Made by a program: the position numbers and the translations under genes | Shown: positions 44,744 through 56,491 of the stretch, piece by piece | How the letters are laid out: the number at the start of each line of letters is the position of its first letter | How positions within the stretch are numbered: the stretch's first letter is position 1 | From: Lacticaseibacillus yichunensis | GTDB taxonomy: Bacteria; Bacillota; Bacilli; Lactobacillales; Lactobacillaceae | DNA: 64,000 nt | Direction: 5' to 3' | NCBI RefSeq assembly: GCF_003946405.1 | Contig: NZ_RHOG01000001.1 | Span: forward strand, 124,001 to 188,000 | The notes under the pieces: generated by a model | The model's database searches: none | What the model saw: only the letters and a program-made list of their open reading frames with translations | Told to the model about the DNA's origin: nothing

Positions 44744-45682
44744 TTAATCTTCTTTACGCAATCCTAAGCCAAGATCAGAGAGCTTGTTCTTGACTTCCTC
44801 AAGCGACTTGCGGCCCAGGTTGCGCACTTTCATCATATCGGCTTCTGTTTTGTTGGTTAATTCTTGAACCGTATTGATGCCGGCGCGCTTGAGGCAGTTG
44901 TATGAACGGACAGACAAGTCGAGCTCTTCGATGGTCATCTCGAGCATCTTTTCCTTGTGTGTCTCTTCTTTTTCCACCATGATCTCGGCGTTCTTAGCTT
45001 CATCAGTCAGATTAACGAAGATATCAAGATGTTCAGTCAAGATCTTCGCGGCCAAACTGATTGCCTCACGTGGGGAGATCGAGCCATTGGTCCAAACATC
45101 CAGGGTCAGCTTGTCGAAATCGTTGCGGCGACCAACACGGGTGCTTTCCACCTGGTAGTTGACGCGACTGATCGGCGTGAAGATCGAATCGACCGGCAGG
45201 ACACCGATCGGCATGTCGTCGACCTTGTTCTGGTCGGCTGCGACATAACCGCGACCGGTGCGGACCGTCATCCGGATATGGAAATGACCGCCCTCAGCCA
45301 CCGTGCAGATATACTGCTCCGGATTCAGCACTTCAACGTCGCTATCGGTGACAATGTCGGCCGCGGTGACCGTGGCTGGCCCTGTCACGTCGATCTCAAC
45401 AGTGCGATCTTCGTCGGTATTCATCTTCAAAGCGAGCTTCTTGATGTTCAAGATGATCTGGGTGACATCTTCCAGTACCCCATCGATCGTGGAGAACTCG
45501 TGCAGGACGCCATCGATCTGGATGCTGGCTACCGCAGCCCCTGGCAGTGAGGATAAAAGGATACGCCGAAGGGAATTCCCAAGGGTGGTCCCATAACCGC
45601 GTTCCAGCGGTTCAACGACAAACTTGCCATAGTTGGTGCTTTCGTCAACTTTGGTGATGTTTGGCTTTTCAAATTCGATCAT
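44744..45682 (-). CDS. rpoA: RNA polymerase alpha subunit
   Basis: A 312-residue protein: N-terminal dimerisation domain with [20 protein letters not shown], and the C-terminal DNA/activator-binding domain ([27 protein letters not shown]). Assembles RNA polymerase and contacts UP elements. In the usual place between rpsK and rplQ. Confidence 0.98.
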   Translation of the reverse strand: MIEFEKPNITKVDESTNYGKFVVEPLERGYGTTLGNSLRRILLSSLPGAAVASIQIDGVLHEFSTIDGVLEDVTQIILNIKKLALKMNTDEDRTVEIDVTGPATVTAADIVTDSDVEVLNPEQYICTVAEGGHFHIRMTVRTGRGYVAADQNKVDDMPIGVLPVDSIFTPISRVNYQVESTRVGRRNDFDKLTLDVWTNGSISPREAISLAAKILTEHLDIFVNLTDEAKNAEIMVEKEETHKEKMLEMTIEELDLSVRSYNCLKRAGINTVQELTNKTEADMMKVRNLGRKSLEEVKNKLSDLGLGLRKED

Positions 45683-45755
45683 CTAGTCTGTACCCCTTTC
45701 AAAACGAGAAGTGAAGTTTTGTCTACCCGACACAAACACGATCGCGGGGTAACAA

Positions 45756-46145
45756 TTACACACGACGACGCTTTGGAGGACGAGAACCATTATGCGGAAC
45801 TGGGGTCACGTCGCGGATCGCCGTAACTTCCAGGCCAGTTGCCTGAAGTGAGCGAATCGCAGCTTCACGACCAGAGCCAGGACCTTTGACCGTCACTTCG
45901 ACCGTCTTCATGCCATGTTCCATGGATTCCTTGGCTGCTGCCTCGGCCGCCATCTGCGCTGCAAATGGGGTCGACTTACGGGAGCCTTTGAAGCCCAACG
46001 CACCAGCCGAAGACCATGCGATCGCGTTGCCGCGCGGGTCGGTGATCATCACGATCGTGTTGTTGAAGGTGGAGTGGATATGAGCCACACCGGTCTCAAC
46101 GTTTTTACGTACTCGACGCTTGCGAGTAGTTTTGCGTGTTGCCAT
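45756..46145 (-). CDS. rpsK: 30S ribosomal protein S11
   Basis: A 129-residue protein with [15 protein letters not shown] and the C-terminal [18 protein letters not shown]. Forms part of the platform that binds mRNA at the exit. 20 bases after rpsM. Confidence 0.98.
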   Translation of the reverse strand: MATRKTTRKRRVRKNVETGVAHIHSTFNNTIVMITDPRGNAIAWSSAGALGFKGSRKSTPFAAQMAAEAAAKESMEHGMKTVEVTVKGPGSGREAAIRSLQATGLEVTAIRDVTPVPHNGSRPPKRRRV

Positions 46146-46164
46146 CGAAATTTACCTCCCTTGA

Positions 46165-46530
46165 TTATTTCTTCTTCCCGGCAATGGTAACTTTCTTACC
46201 TTTTCGGGTGCGTGCGTTGTTCTTGGTGTTCTGACCGCGAACAGGGAGCCCGCGACGATGACGAATGCCGCGATACGAGCCGATTTCCTGCAGGCGCTTG
46301 ATGTTCAGGCTGACTTCACGACGCAGGTCGCCTTCAACTTTAACGTTGTCGACAGCTGCACGGATCTTGTCTTCCTGGTCAGGCGTCAGGTCTTCTTCCT
46401 TGACGTTTTCAGGAACGCCGGCCTCTGCCAGAATCTTCTGCGCAGTGGTCTTGCCGATCCCGAAGATGTAGGTCAAGGCGATTACGATTTGCTTACCACG
46501 TGGTAAGTCAACACCAGCGATACGAGCCAT
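46165..46530 (-). CDS. rpsM: 30S ribosomal protein S13
   Basis: A 121-residue protein starting [20 protein letters not shown], with [11 protein letters not shown] and the basic tail [18 protein letters not shown] that contacts tRNA and the inter-subunit bridge. Follows rpmJ by 30 bases. Confidence 0.98.
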   Translation of the reverse strand: MARIAGVDLPRGKQIVIALTYIFGIGKTTAQKILAEAGVPENVKEEDLTPDQEDKIRAAVDNVKVEGDLRREVSLNIKRLQEIGSYRGIRHRRGLPVRGQNTKNNARTRKGKKVTIAGKKK

Positions 46531-46560
46531 GTAGATGACACCTCCTATTTATTAAGTGAA

Positions 46561-46680
46561 TTAAGACCCTTGGCGTTGCTTATGCTTCGGGTTGGCAGAG
46601 CAAATGATCATGACGCGGCCTTTGCGGCGTACGACTTTGCAGTGCTCACACATCTTTTTTACAGATGGACGTACTTTCAT
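46561..46680 (-). CDS. rpmJ: 50S ribosomal protein L36
   Basis: A 39-residue protein, [20 protein letters not shown] at the start. The zinc ligands are Cys-x2-Cys and a later Cys and His (CEHC … CSANPKH), so this is the zinc-binding form. 50 bases after infA. Confidence 0.97.
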   Translation of the reverse strand: MKVRPSVKKMCEHCKVVRRKGRVMIICSANPKHKQRQGS

Positions 46681-46730
46681 GATTAAGCCTCCTCAGGAAA
46701 CGTCCCAGGCGAACCTGGGCATTCTGGCAA

Positions 46731-46949
46731 TTACTTGAAGCGGTAGGTGATCCGGCCCTTGGTCAGATCATAAGGCGACAGCTCCACGGTCACCCGGTCG
46801 CCAGGCAAAATACGGATGTAATGCATCCGAATCTTCCCTGAAACATGGGCGAGAATCGTCGCGCCGTTTTCAAGTTCGACTTTGAACATCGCATTTGGAA
46901 GTGTATCCGATACGGTGCCCTGAATTTCAATGACGTCGTCTTTTGCCAC
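46731..46949 (-). CDS. infA: translation initiation factor IF-1
   Basis: A 72-residue OB-fold protein: [42 protein letters not shown] start with AGGAGG. IF-1 blocks the ribosomal A site during initiation. A promoter-like pair lies upstream, so it may also start a sub-operon. Confidence 0.98.
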   Translation of the reverse strand: MAKDDVIEIQGTVSDTLPNAMFKVELENGATILAHVSGKIRMHYIRILPGDRVTVELSPYDLTKGRITYRFK

Positions 46950-47034
46950 TAAATATTCCTCCTAAATGATGGGTTGCAATGTAAAACGCGCTAAAAAGGG
47001 CGAGGCCACTGGCACTCACCGCACATACCGCGAT

Positions 47035-47063
47035 ATTGTACCATAATTTCTAGACTTTGAAAA
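47035..47063 (-). promoter_or_regulatory. possible internal promoter before infA
   Basis: Minus-strand TTTTCA (47058-47063), 17-base spacer, TACAAT (47035-47040). It sits in the longest gap of the cluster (148 bases) and could drive infA to rplQ. Confidence 0.5.
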
Positions 47064-47097
47064 CAGTCCGCGAGGCGGTGCAAAAGACATCAGTCGT

Positions 47098-47754
47098 CTA
47101 CTTTGCCACAGTGGCCAGAATTTTGTTGATTTCTGCAAATACCAAGTCGATGTCTTGGTCCCCGTTGACTGAGAAAAGCAGATCGCGCTGCTTGTAAAAG
47201 TCGAGAAGCGGGGTGTTCATTTCGATATTGACCTTGATGCGGTTCTTGACCGTTTCAGGCTTATCGTCTTCACGCTGGAAGAACTCGGTGCCGCCGCACC
47301 GGTCGCACACACCCGGCACTTTGGTCGGGTTGTACAACTTGTGGTAAGTGGCGCCGCAAGTCTTGCAGATGAAGCGGCCGGACAGGCGATCGATGAGGAC
47401 GCTAGGTTCAACATCGATGTTGATCACCGCGTCAAGCGGCTTGTTCAGGTCTTTGGTGATCGTCTCGAGCGCTTCCGCCTGAGCAATCGTCCGGGGAAAA
47501 CCATCCAGCATGTAGCCCTGGTCGGTGTCTTTTTCCTGCAGGCGATCCTTGACGATGCCGTTGGTCACATCGTCAGGCACCAATTGGCCCTTGTCGATGA
47601 ACCCTTTTGCTTCAAGGCCAAGCGGGGTCTTCGCAGCCATCGCTGCGCGGAACATGTCGCCGGTCGAGATATGGGCGATCGGGTAGGCGTCTTCAATACG
47701 TTCCGCCTGTGTCCCCTTGCCCGCGCCGGGCAGCCCCATTAAGATCAGATTCAA
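47098..47754 (-). CDS. adk: adenylate kinase
   Basis: A 218-residue kinase: P-loop [22 protein letters not shown], and a long LID domain with four zinc-binding Cys (CKTC … CDRC), as in Gram-positive enzymes. Interconverts ATP + AMP and 2 ADP. 34 bases after secY, the usual spc-operon order. Confidence 0.98.
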   Translation of the reverse strand: MNLILMGLPGAGKGTQAERIEDAYPIAHISTGDMFRAAMAAKTPLGLEAKGFIDKGQLVPDDVTNGIVKDRLQEKDTDQGYMLDGFPRTIAQAEALETITKDLNKPLDAVINIDVEPSVLIDRLSGRFICKTCGATYHKLYNPTKVPGVCDRCGGTEFFQREDDKPETVKNRIKVNIEMNTPLLDFYKQRDLLFSVNGDQDIDLVFAEINKILATVAK

Positions 47755-47788
47755 TTTTCTTCCTCCTAAAGCGAAGTGGAAAACGCGA

Positions 47789-49105
47789 TCAGTCCTTCGT
47801 CAGGTCGCCCTGGATGAAGCCGACATACTCGCGCTTCATCAGCAAGCCGTTCAACTGACGGACAAGTTCGATCGCTGTCATGACCACGATCAAAAGGCTG
47901 GTACCGCCAAGCCCAATGGACTGCGGCAGGCCCCAGATGTTCGCAGCAAGCTGCGGCATCAGCGCAACCAGACCCAAGAACAGCGCCCCCACCGTGGACA
48001 GCCGGATCAGAAGTGCAGAGAGATACTTCTCTGTTTCCTTACCAGGCCATACACCGATGATGTAACTGCCTTGCTTGGTCAGGTTCTCGGCCACCTTTTC
48101 TGGGTTGACCTGAACGAAGGCATAGAAGAAGGTGAATACAACGATCAAGACGGTGTAGATGATCGTGCCAACCGTCGTCTGCATGTTGAAGATGTTGGAC
48201 AAGGTCTGATACCAACCAGCATCTTTGAACTTGCTTTGCAGGCCCATCAAGATGGTCTGCGGGGTGACGATGAAGGAACTGGCGAAGATCACTGGGATGA
48301 CCCCAGCCACGTTGATCTTCAACGGCAGGTAGCTTTCACTGCCAGTCGCCGCAACGCGCCGCGTGTATTGAATCGGGATCTTGTAGTTCGCTTGCTGGAC
48401 CCAGGTCACAAAGGTCACAACGATCAAAATGAGGACGATCAAGGCAAGCAGGAAAAATGCCCCCTTGATGTGGTCGCTCGTTTCACCGCGCAACAGATTG
48501 TCATTGATCAGCGATAAGAACCCGCTTGGGAGGCGGGCAATAATACCCGCGAAGATGATCATCGACACCCCATTGCCGATGCCTTTGTCCGTGATCTGTT
48601 CGCCCATCCAGGTCAGCAGCATGGTGCCGCCGGTCAGGATGATCCCGATCTGGACATAAGTCATTGCTGTCGGGGCGCTTGTCAGCAAGCCGTTTTGGCT
48701 CAGTGCCTGGAAACCGGCGGTGATGCCGATCGCCTGGAAGAAGCCGAGGAAAATGGTCAGGTAACGGGTCCATTGGTTCAGCTTACGCCGGCCAACTTCG
48801 CCTTGCTTGCTCCATTCCACGAACTTCGGCACGATGTCCATTTGCAGCAATTGAACCACGATCTGCGCCGTGATATATGGTGAAACCCCCATAGAGAAAA
48901 TCGAGTATTGCGCCAGTCCCCCACCACTTACAGTGTCAAACAGGGGAACCAGCCCGCCTTTACTCAGGCCGGCGATCGCACCTGCATTCACACCTGGAAC
49001 TGAAATCTGAGCACCGAGTCGATAAACCAATAAAACGCCGAGCGTGAAGAGGATCTTATTGCGGATCTCTTTGACTTTGAGCGCATTGATGAGGGTTTTC
49101 AGCAT
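47789..49105 (-). CDS. secY: preprotein translocase channel SecY
   Basis: A 438-residue, ten-span membrane protein with the plug and pore-ring region near [13 protein letters not shown], and the cytoplasmic loops [12 protein letters not shown] and [14 protein letters not shown] that dock SecA and the ribosome. Its start shares bases with the end of rplO (TAATG), so they are translationally coupled. A single housekeeping SecY; no SecY2 is seen. Confidence 0.98.
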   Translation of the reverse strand: MLKTLINALKVKEIRNKILFTLGVLLVYRLGAQISVPGVNAGAIAGLSKGGLVPLFDTVSGGGLAQYSIFSMGVSPYITAQIVVQLLQMDIVPKFVEWSKQGEVGRRKLNQWTRYLTIFLGFFQAIGITAGFQALSQNGLLTSAPTAMTYVQIGIILTGGTMLLTWMGEQITDKGIGNGVSMIIFAGIIARLPSGFLSLINDNLLRGETSDHIKGAFFLLALIVLILIVVTFVTWVQQANYKIPIQYTRRVAATGSESYLPLKINVAGVIPVIFASSFIVTPQTILMGLQSKFKDAGWYQTLSNIFNMQTTVGTIIYTVLIVVFTFFYAFVQVNPEKVAENLTKQGSYIIGVWPGKETEKYLSALLIRLSTVGALFLGLVALMPQLAANIWGLPQSIGLGGTSLLIVVMTAIELVRQLNGLLMKREYVGFIQGDLTKD

Positions 49106-49545
49106 TAGATCACCTCGAGAGAACCGCCTGCCGCTTCGACAGCCGCCTTCGCAGCTTCAGAAGCTTTGTTGACTTGGATCGTCAGCTTCTTATCAAGCGA
49201 GCCATTGGCAAGCAACTTGATGCCGTCATACTCTTTCTTGATCAAGCCGCTTTCGACCAAAAGTGTCGGGGTGACTTCAGTTCCTTCATCAAACCGGTTG
49301 AGGTCGGCGACGTTGATAACGGCGTAGACTTTGCGGTTGATATTCTTGAACCCGCGTTTTGGCATCCGGCGGAACAGTGGCATCTGGCCACCTTCAAAGC
49401 CGAGACGCGTCTTACCGCCTTGGCGGGCCAGTTGGCCTTTGGTCCCTTTACCGGCCGTCTTACCCTGACCGCTGGAAGTCCCGCGGCCCAGGCGTTTGCG
49501 ATCACGACGAGAGCCTTCGCTTGGCTTTAATTCGTGCAATTTCAT
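49105..49545 (-). CDS. rplO: 50S ribosomal protein L15
   Basis: A 146-residue protein starting [20 protein letters not shown] with the Gly/Arg-rich [18 protein letters not shown] tail-like segment that threads into 23S rRNA. Precedes secY. Confidence 0.98.
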   Translation of the reverse strand: MKLHELKPSEGSRRDRKRLGRGTSSGQGKTAGKGTKGQLARQGGKTRLGFEGGQMPLFRRMPKRGFKNINRKVYAVINVADLNRFDEGTEVTPTLLVESGLIKKEYDGIKLLANGSLDKKLTIQVNKASEAAKAAVEAAGGSLEVI

Positions 49546-49572
49546 ACTCTAGGCACCTCCTTGTGGAAAGAT

Positions 49573-49758
49573 TTAGTCCTTGATCTCCTCAACGGAAACC
49601 AGGTGGGAAATTTGGAAGATCGCACCGCGAATTGCGGCATTGTCAGGCTTAACGACGGTGCTGTTCACACGGCCAAGGCCCAGCTCTTTAACGATCTTGC
49701 GCTGCTTCGGCAGGCGATGAACTGCACTGCGAGTCAGCGTGATTTTTAATTGTGCCAT
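49573..49758 (-). CDS. rpmD: 50S ribosomal protein L30
   Basis: A 61-residue protein, [20 protein letters not shown] at the start, typical short bacterial L30. Located between rpsE and rplO as usual. Confidence 0.97.
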   Translation of the reverse strand: MAQLKITLTRSAVHRLPKQRKIVKELGLGRVNSTVVKPDNAAIRGAIFQISHLVSVEEIKD

Positions 49759-49769
49759 GGTTCGCCCTC

Positions 49770-50276
49770 CTAATCTTGTTGCAACTGCGATACGGACAAG
49801 CCCCGCAGCTCCGCAACTTGTTCGACGGTCTTCAATTGCTTGAGGCCTTCCATGGTCGCGCGGATCATGTTGATCGGGGTGTTACGGCCCAGCGACTTGC
49901 TGGTGACATCAGAGATGCCGGCAAGTTCCATGACCGAACGGACGGCGCCGCCAGCAGCGACCCCGGAACCTTCAACGGCCGGCTTAAGCAGAACTTCGCC
50001 AGCGCCAAAGTGGCCGATCACTTCATGAGGGATCGTGGTGCCGACGATCGGTACTTCGATCAAGCTCTTCTTAGCGTCTTCGACCGCTTTGCGAATCGCT
50101 TCTGGCACTTCTTGCGCCTTGCCGGTACCGAAACCGACATGGCCGTGCTTATCGCCAACGATGGCGATCGCTGCAAAACGCAGACGGCGGCCACCTTTGA
50201 CAACTTTGGTGACGCGGTTGATCGCAACAACGTTGTCTTCGAGGTCCAGTTGGTTTGGATCGATATATGTTGCCAT
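49770..50276 (-). CDS. rpsE: 30S ribosomal protein S5
   Basis: A 168-residue protein with [23 protein letters not shown] (double-stranded-RNA-binding domain) and the C-terminal S5 fold. ATG 50276 follows GGAGG; the frame is open to 50318 but inside rplR. Shapes the mRNA entry channel and decoding fidelity. Confidence 0.97.
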   Translation of the reverse strand: MATYIDPNQLDLEDNVVAINRVTKVVKGGRRLRFAAIAIVGDKHGHVGFGTGKAQEVPEAIRKAVEDAKKSLIEVPIVGTTIPHEVIGHFGAGEVLLKPAVEGSGVAAGGAVRSVMELAGISDVTSKSLGRNTPINMIRATMEGLKQLKTVEQVAELRGLSVSQLQQD

Positions 50277-50295
50277 GTATTGGTGTTCCTCCTTA

Positions 50296-50655
50296 TTAGA
50301 ATTCAAGGCCGTTTTCACGTGCTGCTTCAGCTAAAGCCTGCACGCGACCATGATAGAGGTAACCACCACGGTCAAAGACGACAACTTTTTTACCAGCGGC
50401 GACAGCACGCTCCGCGACCAGCTTGCCAACTGCGACAGCTTGGTCGGTCTTGTTGTCATCGGCTGAAACTTCTTTATCAAGAGTGGAGGCACTTGCTAGC
50501 GTCACACCCGCTACGTCATCAATTACTTGCGCGTAGATGTTTTTATTTGAACGAAAAATGTTCAAGCGTGGGCGCTCGCTCGTACCAGAGATCTTACCCC
50601 GGACACGTGCGTGACGACGTTGCCGAGTTTTGTTCTTATCTGGCTTGGAAATCAC
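50296..50655 (-). CDS. rplR: 50S ribosomal protein L18
   Basis: A 119-residue 5S-rRNA-binding protein: [34 protein letters not shown] 50655 has AAGGAG at eight bases and gives the standard start (I/V)ISKPDKNK; the upstream extension to 50721 is not conserved. Confidence 0.96.
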   Translation of the reverse strand: MISKPDKNKTRQRRHARVRGKISGTSERPRLNIFRSNKNIYAQVIDDVAGVTLASASTLDKEVSADDNKTDQAVAVGKLVAERAVAAGKKVVVFDRGGYLYHGRVQALAEAARENGLEF

Positions 50656-50790
50656 AATGTTCACTCCTTTGAATGGGTTGCATTTGACGATGTGCCTGAG
50701 AGGTCGGACCAGCCAGGTCACGCGGCCAAATGCGCGGCGCGATCCAATAGATGACGCCGCAATATTTTAAATGTGCGGTGAAGGTGAGAA

Positions 50791-51321
50791 TTACTTCCCA
50801 GTCTTCCCTTCCTTACGACGAACAACTTCATCCGTATAACGGATCCCTTTGCCCTTGTAAGGTTCTGGTGAGCGAACGGCACGAATCTCAGCCGCAAACT
50901 GACCAACTTTTTGTTTTGAAATGCCGTGCAGCAAAATGTTTGTTGTCGCAGGCACTTCAATTGTGATGCCTTTTGGCGCTTCCATCTCAACGGGATGGGA
51001 GTAACCAACGGCAAGGACCAGCTTATCACCCTGCATTTGTGCACGATAGCCGACCCCGACCAAGGTCAACGATACGGTGTAACCGTCTGTTACGCCGATG
51101 ACCATGTTGTTCAGGTTCGCGCGGGTCGTGCCGTGCAGTGCCTTGAAGCTGTCATCAGGGCGTGTGAAAGTAATTTCACTGCCGTCTTGATGCATTTCGA
51201 TTTCAGGGGCAAAGGCGCGAGTCAACTCGCCCTTCGGCCCTTTAACGGTGATGTTGTTACCATCCTTGGTGACCGTAACACCGGCCGGGATGGTGATCAC
51301 TTTATTCCCAATACGACTCAC
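50791..51321 (-). CDS. rplF: 50S ribosomal protein L6
   Basis: A 176-residue protein: [25 protein letters not shown] and the C-terminal [11 protein letters not shown] signature. Lies near the GTPase-associated centre. Ordered rpsH-rplF-rplR as usual. Confidence 0.98.
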   Translation of the reverse strand: MSRIGNKVITIPAGVTVTKDGNNITVKGPKGELTRAFAPEIEMHQDGSEITFTRPDDSFKALHGTTRANLNNMVIGVTDGYTVSLTLVGVGYRAQMQGDKLVLAVGYSHPVEMEAPKGITIEVPATTNILLHGISKQKVGQFAAEIRAVRSPEPYKGKGIRYTDEVVRRKEGKTGK

Positions 51322-51352
51322 TGGTGGGCACCTCCTTTAATGATTTAGCGTT

Positions 51353-51751
51353 TTACCAGATGTAGGCGAGCACTTCGCCGCCAACGTTCTTTGCCCGTGC
51401 TTCCTTATCGGTCAAAACACCGTTGGAAGTGGAGATGATCGCGATGCCCAGGCCATTGAGGACCTTCGGCACAGCGTCAGCTTTGACATAAGAGCGCAAG
51501 CCTGGCTTGGAGATACGCTTCAAACCGGAGATGACACGTTCGTTGTTCTTCCCATACTTAAGGAAGATCCGGATCATGCCTTGCTTGTCATCTTCAATGA
51601 CTTCGTAGTCACGGATGAAGCCTTCCCGCTTGAGGATCTCAGAGATATCTTTTTTCATCTTTGATGCAGGTACGACGAGTGATTCGTGACGAACCATGTT
51701 GGCGTTACGAATCCGGGTCAAATAATCTGCGATTGGATCGGTCAGGACCAT
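51353..51751 (-). CDS. rpsH: 30S ribosomal protein S8
   Basis: A 132-residue protein: [20 protein letters not shown] and the C-terminal [20 protein letters not shown]. Primary 16S binding protein and, in many bacteria, repressor of the spc operon. Confidence 0.98.
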   Translation of the reverse strand: MVLTDPIADYLTRIRNANMVRHESLVVPASKMKKDISEILKREGFIRDYEVIEDDKQGMIRIFLKYGKNNERVISGLKRISKPGLRSYVKADAVPKVLNGLGIAIISTSNGVLTDKEARAKNVGGEVLAYIW

Positions 51752-51781
51752 TGATTTAACCTCCTTTGACTTGGTAGTGAT

Positions 51782-51967
51782 TTACCAGCTAGCTTTACGC
51801 ATGCCAGGAATCTGGCCGGCATGTGCTAATTCACGAAGGCAAATCCGGCAGAGTTTAAATTTACGATAAACGGAATGCGGACGGCCGCAACGCTGGCAGC
51901 GAGTGTATTCTTGCACTGCGAACTTTGCAGGCCGGCTGTTCTTAACGATCATGGACTTCTTAGCCAA
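51782..51967 (-). CDS. rpsN: 30S ribosomal protein S14, zinc-binding form
   Basis: A 61-residue protein with [20 protein letters not shown], i.e. two Cys-x2-Cys pairs: the zinc (type Z) S14. Zinc-independent versions are longer and lack these. 14 bases after rplE. Confidence 0.98.
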   Translation of the reverse strand: MAKKSMIVKNSRPAKFAVQEYTRCQRCGRPHSVYRKFKLCRICLRELAHAGQIPGMRKASW

Positions 51968-51980
51968 GTAGCGGACCCCC

Positions 51981-52523
51981 TTATTTCGCGAAAGGCATGC
52001 CGATTTGCGTGAGCAATTCGAGCGCCTCTTCGTCAGTATTAGCAGTGGTTACGATGACAACGTCGAGGCCGCGAACGCGGTTGACCTTATCATAATCAAT
52101 TTCAGGGAAGATCAGTTGCTCCTTGACGCCCAGGGTGTAGTTCCCACGGCCGTCGAAGGACTTGGCAGAGATCCCATGGAAGTCACGAACACGTGGCAAA
52201 GACACGTTGATCAGCTTGTCGAGGAAGTCATACATCCGCTCGCCGCGCAAGGTGACCTTGGCGCCGATGGACATGCCTTCACGCAGGCGGAAGTTCGCGA
52301 TGCTCTTCTTGGCCTTGGTGATCAGTGGCTGCTGGCCGGAGATCTCACGAAGCTCTTCAACAGCTTCGTCCAAGTTCTTGGCATTTTGCGTCGCATCACC
52401 GACACCCATGTTCAGAACGATCTTTTCGACCTTAGGTGCCTGCATCGAGCTCTTGTAGTTGAACTTCTTGATCATAGCCGGTGCGATCTCTTTGGTGTAG
52501 CGTTCCTGTAAACGGTTAGTCAT
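51981..52523 (-). CDS. rplE: 50S ribosomal protein L5
   Basis: A 180-residue protein: [34 protein letters not shown] (the L5 signature). Binds 5S rRNA and contacts P-site tRNA. Confidence 0.98.
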   Translation of the reverse strand: MTNRLQERYTKEIAPAMIKKFNYKSSMQAPKVEKIVLNMGVGDATQNAKNLDEAVEELREISGQQPLITKAKKSIANFRLREGMSIGAKVTLRGERMYDFLDKLINVSLPRVRDFHGISAKSFDGRGNYTLGVKEQLIFPEIDYDKVNRVRGLDVVIVTTANTDEEALELLTQIGMPFAK

Positions 52524-52546
52524 GCTAGTTTAGTCCTCCCTTCCTC

Positions 52547-52915
52547 TTATTTTGCATCCTTGTCGCTGTCGTCTTTGGCTTTTTTGTCGTCCTTAGACGG
52601 CTTTGCCCCTTCGATCACAGCGCCGGACTTCTTTGCGACCCGGACCTTCTTGCCATCCTTCAGATCAGAGCCGATGCGGCTTGGCTTGTTAGTCTCTGGA
52701 TCAAGCAGCATCACGTTGGACACGTGAATCGCCGCTTCTTTGTCCACAATACCGCCCTTTGGGTTGGTATTGCTTGGCTTTTGGTGTTTCTTGATCATGT
52801 TGACGCCTTCGACAATGACCTTGTCTGTGTTGAACAGCACTTTGATCACTTTGCCTTCTTTGCCAGCGTCTTTACCGCGCATGACCCGAACGGTATCACC
52901 AGTTTTGATTTTCAT
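52547..52915 (-). CDS. rplX: 50S ribosomal protein L24 with charged C-terminal tail
   Basis: A 122-residue protein: KOW motif [19 protein letters not shown], then [18 protein letters not shown]. The core ends near residue 103; an extra ~20-residue Lys/Asp tail ([15 protein letters not shown]) follows, unusual but not disruptive. ATG 52915 has AGGAGG. Confidence 0.96.
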   Translation of the reverse strand: MKIKTGDTVRVMRGKDAGKEGKVIKVLFNTDKVIVEGVNMIKKHQKPSNTNPKGGIVDKEAAIHVSNVMLLDPETNKPSRIGSDLKDGKKVRVAKKSGAVIEGAKPSKDDKKAKDDSDKDAK

Positions 52916-52944
52916 GAGTTGCACCTCCTATTTGCTCAGAATGA

Positions 52945-53313
52945 TTACAGGACTTCGGGCGCTAAGGAAACGATCTTCATGAAATCGCCGTCACGCAGTT
53001 CACGTGCCACTGGTCCAAAGATACGAGTTCCCCGTGGGCTCTTGTCAGCATTGATGATGACTGCGGCATTTTCGTCGAACTTGATGTACGACCCGTCTGC
53101 GCGGCGGGCACCAGACTTCGTGCGAACGATGACCGCTTTGACGACATCATGCGCTTTGACAACGCCACCTGGTGTAGCCTGTTTTACAGTTGCAACAACG
53201 ATGTCACCGATGTTACCGGTCTTGCGGTAAGAACCGCCAAGCACCTTGATCACCAGCAACTCGCGAGCGCCGGAATTATCCGCCACTTTAAGACGACTTT
53301 CTTGTTGAATCAC
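52945..53313 (-). CDS. rplN: 50S ribosomal protein L14
   Basis: A 122-residue protein: [20 protein letters not shown] and [20 protein letters not shown]. Forms inter-subunit bridge B8. TTG/ATG choice is not in doubt; GGAGG precedes 53313. Confidence 0.98.
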   Translation of the reverse strand: MIQQESRLKVADNSGARELLVIKVLGGSYRKTGNIGDIVVATVKQATPGGVVKAHDVVKAVIVRTKSGARRADGSYIKFDENAAVIINADKSPRGTRIFGPVARELRDGDFMKIVSLAPEVL

Positions 53314-53345
53314 GGGTTGGTCCTCCTTTCATCACGATAATAAAA

Positions 53346-53606
53346 TCAGATCTGAACTGCCTTTTCGACAACTTCCAATAAACGGAAACGCTTATTGCGA
53401 GACAGCGGACGAGTTTCCATGATACGAACGACGTCGCCGACCTTAGCGGTATTGTCTTCGTCATGTGCGTAGTACTTCTTAGAATACTTCACACGCTTGC
53501 CGTATACCGGGTGCGTCTTGGTCGTGTTGACTTCGACGGTGATCGTCTTGTCCATTTTGTCCGAGACCACGAGGCCTTGATAAACCTTACGATGATTACG
53601 TTCCAA
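53346..53606 (-). CDS. rpsQ: 30S ribosomal protein S17
   Basis: An 86-residue OB-fold protein: [39 protein letters not shown]. Primary 16S binder. 20 bases after rpmC. Confidence 0.98.
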   Translation of the reverse strand: MERNHRKVYQGLVVSDKMDKTITVEVNTTKTHPVYGKRVKYSKKYYAHDEDNTAKVGDVVRIMETRPLSRNKRFRLLEVVEKAVQI

Positions 53607-53626
53607 GGTAAATGTCTCCTTTCCGA

Positions 53627-53821
53627 TTATTTATTGAGTTCTTGCTGCCGAAGGACCGTCTTGATCCGCGCGATGTTCTTGCGGACCTGCTTCAACCGGG
53701 CAGTGTTTTCCAGCGAGCCGGTCGCTTGCTGGAAGCGGAGGTTGAACAGTTCTTCCTTATATTGCTTCTCTTTGTCGAGCATTTCAGCAGTCGACAATGC
53801 AGTGATCTCTTTAGCCTTCAT
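53627..53821 (-). CDS. rpmC: 50S ribosomal protein L29
   Basis: A 64-residue two-helix protein: [36 protein letters not shown] 53821 (inside the last codons of rplP) gives the standard N-terminus. Located at the peptide exit. Confidence 0.97.
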   Translation of the reverse strand: MKAKEITALSTAEMLDKEKQYKEELFNLRFQQATGSLENTARLKQVRKNIARIKTVLRQQELNK

Positions 53822-54245
53822 TAGATTGCCCACCTACTTCCTCGCGTTTAACGATCTTTGTGCGAATCGGGAGCTTGGTAGAGGCCAAACGCAATGCTTC
53901 ATGTGCGACTGCAGCTGGCACGCCAGCAACTTCGAACATGATCTTTTCGCGCTTAACAACTGCGACCCAACCGGACGGGGCGCCTTTACCATTACCCATA
54001 CGAACGCCGACACCTTTGCTGGTGTAGGACTTTTGAGGGAAAATACGGATCCAAACTTTCCCGCCACGCTTCATGTAACGAGTCATCGCAACACGGGCGG
54101 CTTCGATCTGACGGTTAGAGATCCAGTGCGATTCAAGGGCTTCAAGGCCATATTCCCCAAAGCTGACTTCCTTGCCGCCTTTAGCGGCACCGCGCATCTT
54201 CCCACGGAATTCGCGACGGTGTTTTACACGCTTAGGTACTAACAT
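53811..54245 (-). CDS. rplP: 50S ribosomal protein L16
   Basis: A 144-residue protein: [39 protein letters not shown] (mapped near the A-site tRNA elbow). Overlaps rpmC by 11 bases. Confidence 0.98.
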   Translation of the reverse strand: MLVPKRVKHRREFRGKMRGAAKGGKEVSFGEYGLEALESHWISNRQIEAARVAMTRYMKRGGKVWIRIFPQKSYTSKGVGVRMGNGKGAPSGWVAVVKREKIMFEVAGVPAAVAHEALRLASTKLPIRTKIVKREEVGGQSNEG

Positions 54246-54248
54246 GGA

Positions 54249-54917
54249 TTATTTGCCTCCCTTCGCATTTTTTGGCTGACGATTTGGCTTGTCAGGCAAA
54301 ACTTCACCGCGGTAGATCCAAGTCTTGACCCCGATCTGACCATAGGTGGTGCGAGCTTCCTGCCAGGAGTAATCGATATCCGCACGCAGGGTGTGCAGCG
54401 GAACGGTCCCGTCGGCATAGTGCTCACGACGCGCCAGGTCCGCACCGTTCAAACGGCCGGAAGCCTGGGTCTTGATCCCTTTGGCGCCGGCACGCATGGT
54501 ACGCTGCATCGCCTGCTTCATCGCACGACGGAACGCAACACGCTGCTCAAGTTGTTGGGCGATGCTTTCGCCGACCAGCTTGGCGTCAAGGTCTGGTTTC
54601 TTGATCTCGACAATGTTGATGTGAACTTTACGGCCAGTCAGGTCGTTCAGTTCTTTGCGCAAACTCTCAACTTGCACGCCGCCCTTGCCGATGACCATGC
54701 CCGGCTTGGCAGTGTGGATGGAGATGTTGACGCGGTTAGCAGCACGCTCGATCTCGATGGTCGAAACAGAGGCGTCTGCAAGCTTCTTGTTAATGAATTC
54801 CCGAATCTTGATATCTTCGTGAAGGAAGGAAGCAAAGTCTTTTTCTGCGTACCACTTTGCGTCCCAGTCACGGATCACACCGACACGGAAACCGATTGGA
54901 TTGATTTTCTGACCCAC
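54249..54917 (-). CDS. rpsC: 30S ribosomal protein S3
   Basis: A 222-residue protein: [22 protein letters not shown] domain with [14 protein letters not shown], and the C-terminal [16 protein letters not shown]-like segment. Part of the mRNA entry helicase. Confidence 0.98.
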   Translation of the reverse strand: MGQKINPIGFRVGVIRDWDAKWYAEKDFASFLHEDIKIREFINKKLADASVSTIEIERAANRVNISIHTAKPGMVIGKGGVQVESLRKELNDLTGRKVHINIVEIKKPDLDAKLVGESIAQQLEQRVAFRRAMKQAMQRTMRAGAKGIKTQASGRLNGADLARREHYADGTVPLHTLRADIDYSWQEARTTYGQIGVKTWIYRGEVLPDKPNRQPKNAKGGK

Positions 54918-54930
54918 GCGTTATCCCTCC

Positions 54931-55284
54931 TTACGCTTCTTTTTCGGAGACGACCACTGTGATGTGGCTTGTCCGTTTGTTGATCGGAGATGCAGAGCCC
55001 TTTGCTCGCGGACGGAACCGCTTGAGGGTCGGCCCCTCGTCAACATAAGCTTCGCTGACGAAGAGGTTTTGTGCATCTAAGTCGTAGTTGTGTTCTGCGT
55101 TCGCGATCGCGGACTTCAGAACTTTTTCGATGATTGGAGAACCCGCACGTGGCGTGAACTCCAGAATCGCGATCGCCTCAGCGACGTCGTGACCACGGAT
55201 CAGGTCAATGACGAGGCGCGCCTTGCGAGCTGCGATTCGAACGGTTTTAGCCGTTGCTTTAGCAGATTGAATTTCTTCAGCCAT
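54931..55284 (-). CDS. rplV: 50S ribosomal protein L22
   Basis: A 117-residue protein: [37 protein letters not shown], and the hairpin [20 protein letters not shown] that lines the exit tunnel, where macrolide resistance changes occur in other species; nothing odd is seen here. Confidence 0.98.
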   Translation of the reverse strand: MAEEIQSAKATAKTVRIAARKARLVIDLIRGHDVAEAIAILEFTPRAGSPIIEKVLKSAIANAEHNYDLDAQNLFVSEAYVDEGPTLKRFRPRAKGSASPINKRTSHITVVVSEKEA

Positions 55285-55301
55285 GAATCATTTGCTCCTT
55301 T

Positions 55302-55583
55302 CTAGCGTGCTTTGGACTTCTTGTCGTCAGTGGCATGTCCACGGAATGTCCGAGTCGGGACGAATTCGCCAAGCTTGTGCCCAACCATGTCTTCAGAGAC
55401 ATAAACTGGTACGTGCTTGCGACCATCATAAACGGCGATGGTGTAACCGATAAAACTCGGGAAAATAGTCGAGCGACGAGACCAAGTCTTGATGACTTGC
55501 TTCTTTTCGCTGTCCGCCTGCGCTTCGATCTTCTTCATCAGATGAGCGTCGGCGAAAGGTCCCTTTTTAAGACTGCGACCCAT
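55302..55583 (-). CDS. rpsS: 30S ribosomal protein S19
   Basis: A 93-residue protein: [59 protein letters not shown]. Head protein forming bridge B1a. Confidence 0.98.
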   Translation of the reverse strand: MGRSLKKGPFADAHLMKKIEAQADSEKKQVIKTWSRRSTIFPSFIGYTIAVYDGRKHVPVYVSEDMVGHKLGEFVPTRTFRGHATDDKKSKAR

Positions 55584-55620
55584 TGTGTGACCTCCTTTAT
55601 TCGATGTGATTCAGAAATGA

Positions 55621-56460
55621 TCACTTGTTCTTGCGATGACGTACGATGAACTTCTCGGACTTGGCCTTGTGGTTCCGGGTCTTCTTGCCCAAGGTCTTCT
55701 TGCCCCATGGGGACAGAGGAGATGGACGGCCGATCGGTGCTTTACCTTCACCACCACCATGAGGGTGATCGTTCGGGTTCATAACAGAACCACGGACTGT
55801 CGGGCGGAAGCCGAGCCAGCGTTTGCGACCCGCCTTACCAATGCTGATCAGTTCGTGCTGTTCGTTACCGACAGCGCCGATGGTCGCACGGTTAACGGCG
55901 AGGATCATCCGTACTTCACCAGAGGACAGCCGCACGGTGACATACTTGCCATCATCGTTTTTACCCAGAAGCTGTGCATAGGTCCCAGCGGAACGTGCCA
56001 ACTGGCCGCCCTTGCCAGGCTTGAGCTCAACGTTGTGAATCGTCGTGCCATCAGGGATGTTCTTCAGCGGCAGGGTGTTGCCGACTTTGATATCAGCGTC
56101 TGCGCCAGAAACAATCTTGTCGCCGACCTTCAATCCCTTAGGTGCCAGGATGTAACTCTTGACCCCATCGTCATAGTGCAGCAATGCGATGTTCGCGGTA
56201 CGGTTTGGATCGTATTCGATCGCCTTGACCGTCGCCGTCACGCCGTCTTTTTGCCGCTTGAAATCAATCACCCGATAGAACTGCTTGTTACCGCCGCCAC
56301 GATGACGGACCGTGATGTGACCATGCGCATTACGGCCAGCGGTGTGACTCTGGCTTTCAAGCAAGCTCTTCTCAGGGCGCTTGTTGGTGATCTCAGCGAA
56401 GTCGGAACCGGACATGTTGCGCCGGCCGTTGCTCGTTGGTTTGTATTTAATAATCGCCAC
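55621..56460 (-). CDS. rplB: 50S ribosomal protein L2
   Basis: A 279-residue protein: [15 protein letters not shown] and the C-terminal [20 protein letters not shown] segment (here [20 protein letters not shown]) whose His is near the peptidyl-transferase centre. Confidence 0.98.
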   Translation of the reverse strand: MAIIKYKPTSNGRRNMSGSDFAEITNKRPEKSLLESQSHTAGRNAHGHITVRHRGGGNKQFYRVIDFKRQKDGVTATVKAIEYDPNRTANIALLHYDDGVKSYILAPKGLKVGDKIVSGADADIKVGNTLPLKNIPDGTTIHNVELKPGKGGQLARSAGTYAQLLGKNDDGKYVTVRLSSGEVRMILAVNRATIGAVGNEQHELISIGKAGRKRWLGFRPTVRGSVMNPNDHPHGGGEGKAPIGRPSPLSPWGKKTLGKKTRNHKAKSEKFIVRHRKNK

Positions 56461-56491
56461 GTTTTTTCCCTCCTAGTCGTAAATTTTGGTG

